Shown piece after piece: positions 1-5,126 of a DNA stretch of 5,126 bases. The stretch covers positions 1 to 5,126 of the forward strand of contig DAHVRS010000534.1 of the NCBI GenBank assembly GCA_027322375.1, given 5' to 3'. Below the pieces are notes generated by a model. The model did no database searches and was not told the DNA's origin. It saw only the letters and a list, made by a program, of their open reading frames with translations. How positions within the stretch are numbered: the stretch's first letter is position 1; every line of letters starts with the position of its first letter. This DNA is from Brachybacterium sp. Its GTDB lineage: Bacteria; Actinomycetota; Actinomycetes; Actinomycetales; Dermabacteraceae. The translations under genes were made by a program, and so were the position numbers.

Positions 1-383
1 ACATCATCGTCACCGGCCTGGCCCTGTGGGTCACCGCCCTCCTCCTGCCCGGCATGCACCTGGGCGACGACAGCGCGAGCACGCTCACGCAGGTGCTCAC
101 CATCGGGGCGATCGCCCTGATCCTGGCGCTGATCAACACCCTCGTGAAGCCGATCCTGTCCTTCCTCGCCTTCCCCATCACCTGCCTCACGCTGGGACTG
201 TTCCAGCTGGTCATCAACACGCTCATGCTGCTGCTCGCGAGCTGGGTGTCGGGGCTGGTGGGGCTCACCCTCGAGTTCGACTCCTTCTGGTGGGCGCTGC
301 TGGCCGGCGTGATCATCGGGATCCTCTCCGCGATCGTCGAGGCTGTGACCGGCGTGGGCGACCCGGACAACCAGCGGGCGTAA
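1..383 (+). CDS. Phage-holin-4 / YvlD-like small membrane protein (5'-truncated by window edge)
   Basis: The reading frame is open from base 3 to the TAA at 381-383, giving 126 visible residues. The start codon lies left of the window: the visible part begins inside a hydrophobic helix (IIVTGLALWVTALLLPGM) that is the first helix of this family. The ATG at 54 falls after that helix and is not the real start. Three further hydrophobic stretches follow, at roughly visible residues 30-50, 55-82 and 94-117. The middle section reads INTLVKPILSFLAFPIT and then LTLGLFQLVIN. This asparagine-x-x-x-lysine-proline and leucine-glycine-leucine-phenylalanine pattern is typical of the phage_holin_4 superfamily (Pfam PF04020 type), short four-helix inner-membrane proteins common in bacterial chromosomes. 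Despite the name, most chromosomal members are not phage genes and their function is unknown. It lies 65 bp upstream of purB on the same strand, so the two may be co-transcribed. Only a handful of N-terminal residues should be missing. Confidence 0.85.
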   Translation, partial: IIVTGLALWVTALLLPGMHLGDDSASTLTQVLTIGAIALILALINTLVKPILSFLAFPITCLTLGLFQLVINTLMLLLASWVSGLVGLTLEFDSFWWALLAGVIIGILSAIVEAVTGVGDPDNQRA

Positions 384-433
384 GCGCACACTGACCGTCC
401 GTCGGGCCCGGTCGCGCCTGCGCGCACGGTTCT

Positions 434-438
434 GGGAG
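434..438 (+). promoter_or_regulatory. Ribosome binding site of purB (GGGAG)
   Basis: GGGAG lies 10 nt before the ATG at 449 but only 1 nt before the in-frame ATG at 440. The spacing fits initiation at 449, which is why that start was chosen. Confidence 0.55.
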
Positions 439-448
439 AATGACGGCC

Positions 449-1867
449 ATGGCTCACTCCTTCGCGGACATCACTCCCCCGATCGCCCTGACCCCGCTCG
501 ACGGCCGCTACCGCGGCCAGGTCGCACCGCTGGTCGACCACCTCTCCGAGGCGGCGCTGAACCGCTCCCGCCTGGTGGTGGAGACCGAGTGGATGATCCA
601 CCTGCTGGACGGCGAGGTCATCCCCGGCCTGCGCACGCTCACCGATGAGGAGCGGGCGCTGCTGCGCGCGATCCCGGAGGACTTCGGCGCCGACGGCATC
701 GCCGAGCACGCCGAGATCGAGCGGGAGACCGTCCACGACGTCAAGGCGATCGAGTACTACATCAAGCGCCGCCTGAAGGGCACCTCCCTCGAGCCCCTCG
801 CCGAGGTCGTGCACATCTACTGCACCAGCGAGGACGTCAACAACCTCGCCTACGCGCTGATGATCCGCGGGGCCGTGCACGAGGTGTGGCTGCCCGCCTT
901 CGAGGCGCTGATCGAGGACCTGAGAACCCTCGCCCGCGAGACCGCCGAGGTGCCGATGCTCTCGCGCACCCACGGCCAGGCCGCGACCCCCACCACGCTC
1001 GGCAAGGAGATGGCGGTCTTCGCCCACCGCCTGGGCCGGCAGGCCCGCCGCATCCCCGCGAACCAGATGCTCGGCAAGATCAACGGCGCGACCGGCACCT
1101 ACGCCGCGCATGCCGTGTCCGTGCCGGGCGCGGACTGGGAGCAGGTGGCCCGTTCCTTCGTGGAGCACCTGGGTCTGACCTGGAACCCGCTGACCACGCA
1201 GATCGAGTCCCATGACTGGCAGGCCGAGGTCTACGCGGACATCGCCCGTGCTGGCCGGATCCTGCACAACCTCGCCACCGATGTGTGGACCTACATCTCG
1301 CTGGGCTACTTCCGTCAGCGCCTGTCCGCGCAGGGCGGCACCGGCTCCTCGACGATGCCGCACAAGGTGAACCCGATCCGCTTCGAGAACGCGGAGGCGA
1401 ACCTCGAGATCTCCGGCGCGCTGCTGGATGTGCTCTCCCAGACCCTGGTCACCTCGCGCCTGCAGCGCGACCTCACCGACTCCACCACGCAGCGGAACGT
1501 CGGCCCGGCGCTCGGCCACTCCCTGCTCGCGATCGCGAACATCCGCAGGGGCCTGGCGGGCCTGGACGTGGACGCGGACGCGATGGCCGCGGACCTCGAG
1601 GGGAACTGGGAGGTGCTCGGCGAGGCGGTGCAGTCCGTGATGCGCACCCTCGGCGTGCAGGGCCACGAGGGCCTGGACAATCCCTACGAGCGGCTCAAGG
1701 ACCTCACCCGCGGCCACCGCGTGGACGGGGCGGGGATGCGCGAGTTCATCTCCTCGCTCGGCCTGCCCGAGGCGGAGCAGGAGCGCCTGCTGGCGCTGAC
1801 CCCGCAGACCTACGTGGGGCTCGCCGCCTCGCTCGTCGGCCATCTGGACGACGAGGCGCGCGGCTGA
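449..1867 (+). CDS. purB: Adenylosuccinate lyase
   Basis: This enzyme of the fumarase/aspartase superfamily acts twice in the cytosol. It splits SAICAR to AICAR plus fumarate in de novo purine synthesis, and adenylosuccinate to AMP plus fumarate. It is 472 residues from the ATG at 449, close to the roughly 456 of the E. coli-type enzyme, so it looks complete. The N-terminus has the PLDGRY substrate-binding motif. CTSEDVNNLAYAL follows near residues 125-137. SRTHGQAATPTT carries the catalytic histidine at about residue 175. The superfamily signature GSSTMPHKVNPIRFEN puts the catalytic-loop serines at about 300-301. All expected catalytic positions are present. The motif style (EDVNNLAYAL, TSRLQRDLTDSTTQRN) is that of the longer E. 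coli-like branch, not the Bacillus-like branch. An in-frame ATG at 440 would add three residues, but its ribosome-binding spacing is poor. A strong hairpin follows 22 nt after the stop. No other pur gene is visible in the window. Confidence 0.97.
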   Translation: MAHSFADITPPIALTPLDGRYRGQVAPLVDHLSEAALNRSRLVVETEWMIHLLDGEVIPGLRTLTDEERALLRAIPEDFGADGIAEHAEIERETVHDVKAIEYYIKRRLKGTSLEPLAEVVHIYCTSEDVNNLAYALMIRGAVHEVWLPAFEALIEDLRTLARETAEVPMLSRTHGQAATPTTLGKEMAVFAHRLGRQARRIPANQMLGKINGATGTYAAHAVSVPGADWEQVARSFVEHLGLTWNPLTTQIESHDWQAEVYADIARAGRILHNLATDVWTYISLGYFRQRLSAQGGTGSSTMPHKVNPIRFENAEANLEISGALLDVLSQTLVTSRLQRDLTDSTTQRNVGPALGHSLLAIANIRRGLAGLDVDADAMAADLEGNWEVLGEAVQSVMRTLGVQGHEGLDNPYERLKDLTRGHRVDGAGMREFISSLGLPEAEQERLLALTPQTYVGLAASLVGHLDDEARG

Positions 1868-1889
1868 CCCCCCGCACACCCGCCCAACG

Positions 1890-1933
1890 GCCGATGGCCC
1901 CTCCTGCTCGCGAGAGCGGGAGGGGCCATCGGC
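1890..1933. terminator. Bidirectional hairpin terminator between convergent purB and SDR genes
   Basis: The arms 1890-1904 and 1919-1933 are perfectly complementary over 15 bp. They continue through a T-G wobble (1905/1918) and GCTC/GAGC (1906-1909/1914-1917) to a GCGA tetraloop at 1910-1913, a GNRA-type loop when read on the + strand. The total is 20 pairs including one wobble. The hairpin starts 22 nt after the purB stop and 21 nt after the SDR stop on the other strand, so it sits almost exactly mid-gap. There is no T-tract beyond a short TT on the + side and AA on the - side. This is common for hairpin terminators in high-GC actinobacteria. Function is inferred from position and stability. 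Confidence 0.85.
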
Positions 1934-1954
1934 GTTCCGGACGAGCGCCCTGAG

Positions 1955-2671
1955 TCAGCCGATCGCGCGGGGGCGCAGGTCGAGGACCGCGACGACCGCG
2001 TCCTCCGGGGCGCGCAGCACGTACCCGATCGCGGCCGCGACCGTGGCAGGGCGCAGGTAGCGCTCCTGCTGGTACTCCCCCTGCTCGGCGGCGCGCAGCT
2101 CGTGCTGCATGTCGGTGTCCACCCGGCCGGGGTGCACGGAGCTGACCCGTACACCGTTCCCGGTCTCCTCCTGGCGCAGCGCGTCGGTCCAGGCGCGCAG
2201 TGCGAACTTCGAGGCGGAGTAGGCGCCGCGGTCCCCCTTCGCGTTGTACCCGGAGCCGGAGTTCACGGCGACCACGGTGCCGCGCGCGGTGCGCAGCGCG
2301 GGCAGCAGCAGCCGGGTCAGCTCGGAGACGGCGGTGACGTTCACGGCGAAGTTCCGCTCCCAGTCCCGGACGCTCAGCTCCTCGACGGAGCCGTTCACGA
2401 GGATGCCGGCCGAGTGGACGAGGCCCGCGAGGCCGTGGGGCAGATCGAGCGCGGCGACCGCCGCGGCGGTCGCGTCCGGGTCGGTGAGCTCGGCGACCAA
2501 GGTCTCGGCAGACGGCAGCTCGGCGGCGAGCGCGGTGAGCGCCTCCGCGTCGCGGCCGCCGAGGATCACGTGGTGGTCAGCGGCGAGCTCGTGCGCGAGC
2601 GCGCGACCGATCCCTCGGTTCGCCCCGGTGACGAGGACGGCGGGACGGGCATCAGGCGGCGTGGTGGTCAT
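1955..2671 (-). CDS. SDR family NAD(P)-dependent oxidoreductase
   Basis: A 238-residue classical short-chain dehydrogenase/reductase with a Rossmann fold, predicted cytosolic. The N-terminal cofactor loop TGANRGIG spans residues 15-22. GGRD at 38-41 places an arginine after the second strand, which usually favours NADP(H). HSAG at 86-89 replaces the usual NNAG. N111 lies in FAVNVTA. The catalytic set is S138 (in VNSGSG), Y151 and K155 (YSASK, with the usual 13-residue Ser-Tyr gap). VHPGRVDTDM matches the conserved PG motif after the sixth strand. The C-terminus is short and lacks the extended substrate domain of larger SDRs, so the substrate cannot be named. The ATG at 2671 was preferred because it starts just before the first strand, at the usual family length. 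An upstream GTG at 2716 would add 15 atypical residues. No clear Shine-Dalgarno precedes the ATG, so leaderless or weak initiation is possible. The gene diverges from the CPBP gene and converges on purB. Confidence 0.92.
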   Translation of the reverse strand: MTTTPPDARPAVLVTGANRGIGRALAHELAADHHVILGGRDAEALTALAAELPSAETLVAELTDPDATAAAVAALDLPHGLAGLVHSAGILVNGSVEELSVRDWERNFAVNVTAVSELTRLLLPALRTARGTVVAVNSGSGYNAKGDRGAYSASKFALRAWTDALRQEETGNGVRVSSVHPGRVDTDMQHELRAAEQGEYQQERYLRPATVAAAIGYVLRAPEDAVVAVLDLRPRAIG

Positions 2672-2754
2672 GGACGGCAGTCTGGCATGCCCGGCTCGGG
2701 GCGGTGTGGAGAGCACCGCTGGGTGAGGGAGCAGTGGGGTGAGAGCATGGGCCG
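2672..2754. promoter_or_regulatory. Divergent promoter region between SDR and CPBP genes, with inverted repeat
   Basis: This 83-bp gap must hold the promoters of both outward-facing genes. I could not pick convincing -35/-10 hexamers on either strand. It contains an inverted repeat GCGGTG (2701-2706) and CACCGC (2714-2719) around a 7-nt spacer, plus the 8-bp palindrome GGCATGCC at 2684-2691. Either could be an operator, but there is no second copy in the window to support that. Towards the CPBP gene, GGGGTGAGAG at 2736-2745 is a plausible ribosome binding site about 9 nt before the ATG at 2755. Confidence 0.4.
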
Positions 2755-3516
2755 ATGGAGAGCTTCAGCCCGAGCCGGCGCTGGCTGCGTGTGGAGGTGC
2801 TCGTGGTCCTCGCGCTGTCGCTGGGGCGCAGCGCCGTCTACTCCCTGCTCGCCCTCACCGAGGCGCTCGCGGCCGGTCCGTTGAAGGGGCAGTCCACCGC
2901 ACTGAACCCCTCCCTGCAGGAGAACCCGTGGCTGGACCTGCTGCGTCAGCTGCTCTCGATCGGCTTCACCGTCGCCCCAGTGGTGCTCGTGGTGCTGCTG
3001 CTCGCGGCGACCGCGGGCTCGCTCGCCCAGACGCTCGCGGACCTGGGCCTGGACCTGGTGAGGCCCGCGAAGGACCTGCTGCACGGAGTGCTGATCGCCG
3101 CCGGGATCGGGATCCCGGGCCTCGCCGTCTACTACCTGGGCCGGCTGCTCGGGGCGACGCTCGAGGTGGTCCCCGCGTCGCTGGACACGCACTGGTGGAC
3201 GGTGCCGGTCCTCGTCCTGCATGCGCTGAAGAACGGGGTGCTCGAGGAGGTGATCGTGGTGGGCTATCTGGTCCAGCGGCTCGAGCGCCTGGGCTGGTCG
3301 CCGCGCGCGATCGTGCTCGCCTCCGCGGTGCTGCGCGGTGCGTATCACACGTATCAGGGCATCGGGCCAGGCCTCGCGAACCTCGTCATGGGGCTCGTGT
3401 TCGGCACCTGGTACCTGCGCACGCGGCGCACGCTGCCTCTGATCATCGCGCACACCCTGCTGGATGTCGTCGCCTTCGTCGGCTACGCGCTGCTGAAGGG
3501 CGTGCTCGGGCTCTGA
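2755..3516 (+). CDS. CPBP family intramembrane glutamic endopeptidase-like protein
   Basis: A 253-residue polytopic membrane protein with about seven hydrophobic segments (roughly residues 14-36, 68-90, 109-132, 149-172, 184-200, 206-222 and 228-250). The C-terminal half has the three CPBP (Abi, Rce1-like) motifs in order: E164-E165 in GVLEEVIVVGYL, H198 in LRGAYHTYQG, and H233 with D237 in IIAHTLLD. In characterised relatives these glutamates and histidines form the active site inside the membrane. Bacterial members include CAAX-protease-like enzymes, bacteriocin-immunity proteins and many of unknown substrate. In motif 1, glycine stands where the EExxxR arginine is usually expected, as I recall it being in many actinobacterial members. 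The start is well constrained: an in-frame TGA at 2740-2742 lies just upstream, and a purine-rich GGGGTGAGAG precedes the ATG. The family call is firm, but the substrate is unknown and proteolytic activity is inferred. Confidence 0.9.
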   Translation: MESFSPSRRWLRVEVLVVLALSLGRSAVYSLLALTEALAAGPLKGQSTALNPSLQENPWLDLLRQLLSIGFTVAPVVLVVLLLAATAGSLAQTLADLGLDLVRPAKDLLHGVLIAAGIGIPGLAVYYLGRLLGATLEVVPASLDTHWWTVPVLVLHALKNGVLEEVIVVGYLVQRLERLGWSPRAIVLASAVLRGAYHTYQGIGPGLANLVMGLVFGTWYLRTRRTLPLIIAHTLLDVVAFVGYALLKGVLGL

Positions 3517-3558
3517 GCCCGGCGCTGCTCCTGCCGTCGGCCCCAGCGGGGCCAACGG
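3507..3558. terminator. Two hairpins in the convergent CPBP / rhodanese gap (probable terminator region)
   Basis: The first hairpin, CGGGCT (3507-3512) with AGCCCG (3516-3521), overlaps the CPBP stop codon with a 3-nt loop. The second has a core GGCCCC (3539-3544) / GGGGCC (3548-3553) around AGC, extended by CCGT (3534-3537) / ACGG (3555-3558) across one C-A mismatch. The second hairpin is 17 nt from each neighbouring stop codon, on both strands, and is the better terminator candidate. Neither has a T-tract. Termination is inferred from convergent gene order and position. Confidence 0.6.
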
Positions 3559-3585
3559 TCAGAGGATGCAGGTGGTCAGAGGATG
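3557..3585. repeat. 12-bp direct repeat over the rhodanese stop codon
   Basis: GGTCAGAGGATG occurs at 3557-3568 and again at 3574-3585, offset by 17 bp. The right copy contains the rhodanese stop codon and its last two codons (Ile-Leu-stop on the - strand). The left copy lies just past the gene end, beside the second hairpin. It looks like a small local duplication. Confidence 0.7.
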
Positions 3586-3905
3586 AACGCCTCGGCGTCG
3601 CCGTCGGCGACGATCGGGAGCCCGGACTCGAACCACTCGTCCATGCCGCCGCCCACGTTGATCGCGTCGAAGCCGTTGGCGTTCAGCCACTGCGCGACCT
3701 GAAAGGAGCGCCCACCGGTGCGGCAGACGATGTACAGGTCATCGTCGGTCTCCGGGAGCTGGTCGAGGTTCTGCACGAGGGTGCTCGCCGGCAGGTGCTG
3801 GGCAGTGGCCGCATGGCCCGCATCCCACTCGTTCTGCTCGCGCACATCGATGAGGATCGCTCCCTCGGGCACGTCCTTCGGGGCGACGGTCTGCATGTCC
3901 TCCAT
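3576..3905 (-). CDS. Single-domain rhodanese-like protein
   Basis: A 109-residue cytosolic protein made of one rhodanese domain, the usual size for stand-alone GlpE/PspE-like sulfurtransferases. Counting from the preferred start, DVRE is near residues 20-23 and GHAATAQHLPAS aligns with the family's GHI-x-GA-x-x-IP segment. The active-site loop CRTGGRS begins with C61 and fits the CxxGxR pattern, so a catalytic persulfide is possible. GGGMDEWFESGLPIV is the standard closing helix-strand motif. No signal peptide or membrane segment is seen. Such proteins move sulfane sulfur, for example from thiosulfate to cyanide or to protein acceptors, but the physiological partner cannot be told here. Three in-frame ATGs (3911, 3905, 3896) crowd the 5' end. 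The GGAGG at 3917-3913 lies 7 nt before the second and only 1 nt before the first, so 3905 was chosen. Using 3911 gives 111 residues. It lies downstream of the permease gene on the same strand. Confidence 0.93.
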   Translation of the reverse strand: MEDMQTVAPKDVPEGAILIDVREQNEWDAGHAATAQHLPASTLVQNLDQLPETDDDLYIVCRTGGRSFQVAQWLNANGFDAINVGGGMDEWFESGLPIVADGDAEAFIL

Positions 3906-3912
3906 GTCCATG

Positions 3913-3917
3913 CCTCC
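3913..3917 (-). promoter_or_regulatory. Ribosome binding site of the rhodanese gene (GGAGG)
   Basis: A perfect GGAGG on the - strand sits 7 nt before the ATG at 3905 and 1 nt before the ATG at 3911. It therefore favours the inner start. Confidence 0.7.
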
Positions 3918-3932
3918 AGCGTAGCGGCCGCC

Positions 3933-3960
3933 CCCCGTCCCGCGGGAAGACGGGACGGGG
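3933..3960 (-). terminator. Hairpin between permease and rhodanese genes (terminator or leader structure)
   Basis: The arms 3933-3942 (CCCCGTCCCG) and 3951-3960 (CGGGACGGGG) are perfectly complementary over 10 bp, all but one pair being G-C, with an 8-nt loop. On the - strand it begins 32 nt after the permease stop and ends 15 nt before the rhodanese ribosome binding site. There is no T-tract. It most simply terminates the permease transcript, leaving the rhodanese promoter close to or overlapping it. It could instead be a 5' leader structure in a read-through transcript. Confidence 0.65.
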
Positions 3961-3992
3961 CGCGGGGCTGACCTGTGAGAACGCAGTCCTGT

Positions 3993-5126
3993 TCAGGCGT
4001 CGCGCAGCGCGTACCGGCGCACGAGCGGCGAGCCGACGAGCACCGCCGCGATGACGAGCGCGTAGGCGCCCGCGACGCTCACGAGGTACTGCACGGCGAC
4101 CAGCGGGTCCTGCGGGGCGGCGCCGAGCACCGTCGCGATCACGAGCAGGGAGGTGAAGGTGGCGAGCACGGAGCTGAGCAGCACCGGCAGCACGATCTCT
4201 GCGATCCGAGAGCGGTGCAGCTGGGCCACCTGCGCGCCGGCGACGTGCTGAGAGCGCAGCAGCGGGCCCTGGTCGATCACGCGAGCGGTCTGGGTGACGC
4301 CGGTGCTCACTGCGGCGAGCACGGCGGCGATCCCGAGGGTGAGCAGTCCGCCGGTGGCCAGGGCGGTGGACATCATGAGGTCCTCCGCACCGCGGAATCC
4401 GTCGTCGCGGGTCATCAGCGAGATGACGGTGAGGAAACCGGCGATCACGAGCGCGAAGGTGATCCCGGAGACTGCCCGCCAGCCGGCCTTCGGATCCGCG
4501 GCGAGGCGCCTCGCGCCGACCAGCAGGGAGGGTGTGGGGGCGAGGCGGGCGACCAGCAGCGCCACGACCCACACGAGATAGGGGCCCACGATGTTCACCC
4601 CCGCGACCACTGCGCCGATGAACAGAACCATCACCGCGATGACCACCACCTCGCCGGCGACCGGGCCCAGCACCATGCCGCCCACCTGCGCGAAGACCAC
4701 GAACCCGAGCACGAGGCCCACCCAGATCACCACGCGCATCACGGACATCTTCACGGTGCGGGAGCGCCGGGCGACGCCGAGGGGGCTGAGGATGACGGTG
4801 GTCAGCGACACGGCCGCGGAGCCGGCAGCGAGCAGGACCATGCCGAGGACGAGCAGCGGATAGGTCCACCAGGGCATGAGCAGGTCCGCGGTGGTGAACG
4901 GAGTGATCCCGAAGTCGAGCGCGGTCAGCGGCGGTGTGGCGATCAGGTGCAGCACCACGCCGAGCAGCCCGCCCATCAGCGCCTGCGCGGCGACGTCGAG
5001 GACCGCGACGGCGCCGACCTGGCCGGCGGTGCCGCCCACGAGACGGATCGCGGCGAGGTCCTGCTCTCGCCGTGCCAGCGACAGCCGTGCCGCGGAGCCG
5101 CCGAGGCCGACGGCGCTCGGGATCAG
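3993..5126 (-). CDS. FtsX-like ABC transporter permease (5'-truncated by window edge)
   Basis: The frame is open from the right edge to the TGA at 3995-3993, giving 377 visible residues. The true start lies beyond the window. A GTG at 5039 is only an internal valine, because the frame upstream of it encodes LARREQDLAAIRLVGGTAGQV. That is the cytoplasmic segment that follows the first helix of FtsX-type permeases. About nine hydrophobic segments follow (roughly visible residues 39-62, 87-112, 129-147, 157-177, 178-194, 221-238, 258-275, 312-334, 347-366). A second FtsX-like half begins near 205 with ARRLAADPKAGWRAVSG and has its own cytoplasmic loop near 280-308. This duplicated layout is typical of actinobacterial MacB/FtsX-like exporters, which pair with a separate ATPase. 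No ATPase is visible, but one would be expected just right of the window. No Walker motifs lie in this protein. Substrate unknown; lipids, peptides or drugs are all possible for the family. Confidence 0.88.
   Translation of the reverse strand: MIPSAVGLGGSAARLSLARREQDLAAIRLVGGTAGQVGAVAVLDVAAQALMGGLLGVVLHLIATPPLTALDFGITPFTTADLLMPWWTYPLLVLGMVLLAAGSAAVSLTTVILSPLGVARRSRTVKMSVMRVVIWVGLVLGFVVFAQVGGMVLGPVAGEVVVIAVMVLFIGAVVAGVNIVGPYLVWVVALLVARLAPTPSLLVGARRLAADPKAGWRAVSGITFALVIAGFLTVISLMTRDDGFRGAEDLMMSTALATGGLLTLGIAAVLAAVSTGVTQTARVIDQGPLLRSQHVAGAQVAQLHRSRIAEIVLPVLLSSVLATFTSLLVIATVLGAAPQDPLVAVQYLVSVAGAYALVIAAVLVGSPLVRRYALRDA

Noticed and set aside
1..383. Reading the holin-like gene as evidence of a prophage
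   Set aside because: This family is common as a chromosomal membrane protein, and no other phage-type gene, attachment site or composition shift is seen.
393..413. Possible hairpin GACCG / CGGTC between the holin-like gene and purB
   Set aside because: It has only 5 bp with an 11-nt loop, well within chance in GC-rich DNA. I also found no convincing promoter hexamers in this 65-bp gap.
1285..1953. A 222-codon open frame in the second half of purB, running across the terminator
   Set aside because: It is out of frame with purB, Arg/Pro/Gly-rich, and passes through the strong hairpin. It shows no sign of being coding.
2755..3516. Treating the CPBP protein as part of a phage-defence (abortive infection) system
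   Set aside because: The old name Abi for this family does not imply defence. The neighbours are housekeeping or generic genes with no defence partner.
2668..3555. A 295-codon open frame antisense to the CPBP gene, rich in Gln, Arg, Glu and His
   Set aside because: Its composition is what antisense of a Leu/Val-rich membrane protein gives. It has no domain and covers the whole opposite gene.
2739..3971. A 410-codon open frame on the + strand spanning the CPBP gene and the antisense of the rhodanese gene
   Set aside because: It overlaps two genes with clear family motifs in other frames, and its translation is Arg/Ala/Gly/Pro-rich without motifs. This is the usual result of few stop codons in GC-rich DNA.
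3739..4869. A 376-codon open frame on the - strand inside the permease and rhodanese region
   Set aside because: It has low-complexity Arg/Ala/Gly composition and is out of frame with two well-supported genes on the same strand, so it is a shadow frame.

Overview
This window is a GC-rich chromosomal stretch with GC-ending codons and short intergenic gaps. It looks like a high-GC actinobacterium. The proteins suggest Micrococcales, possibly a Brachybacterium-like member of Dermabacteraceae, but that genus guess is an inference from style and was not tested. I see no insertion sequences, phage genes, CRISPR array, tRNA or rRNA. It reads as an ordinary housekeeping and envelope region, not a mobile or defence island.

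Layout. (1) Bases 1-383, + strand: the 3' part of a small four-helix membrane protein of the phage-holin-4 / YvlD-like family, cut by the left edge. (2) Bases 449-1867, + strand: a complete adenylosuccinate lyase (purB), the only pathway enzyme here that can be named firmly. (3) Bases 1868-1954: a convergent gap almost filled by a 20-pair hairpin, the apparent shared terminator of purB and the next gene. (4) Bases 1955-2671, - strand: a classical short-chain dehydrogenase/reductase (SDR). (5) Bases 2672-2754: a divergent promoter region of about 83 bp with a short inverted repeat. (6) Bases 2755-3516, + strand: a CPBP-family membrane protease-like protein. (7) Bases 3517-3575: a convergent gap with two small hairpins and a 12-bp direct repeat. 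(8) Bases 3576-3905, - strand: a single-domain rhodanese. (9) Bases 3906-3992: a leader with a strong 10-bp hairpin. (10) Bases 3993-5126, - strand: an FtsX-like ABC transporter permease, cut by the right edge.

How the genes work together. The six genes form at least three transcription units: holin-like/purB (+), SDR (-) and CPBP (+), followed by the permease and rhodanese on the - strand. The hairpin between the last two suggests they are separated or attenuated. Apart from purB in de novo AMP synthesis and the purine salvage cycle, nothing in the sequence ties the neighbours into one pathway. I found no convincing undescribed system. The points worth a second look are mostly regulatory: the hairpins, the start-site choices and a short duplication at the rhodanese stop codon.
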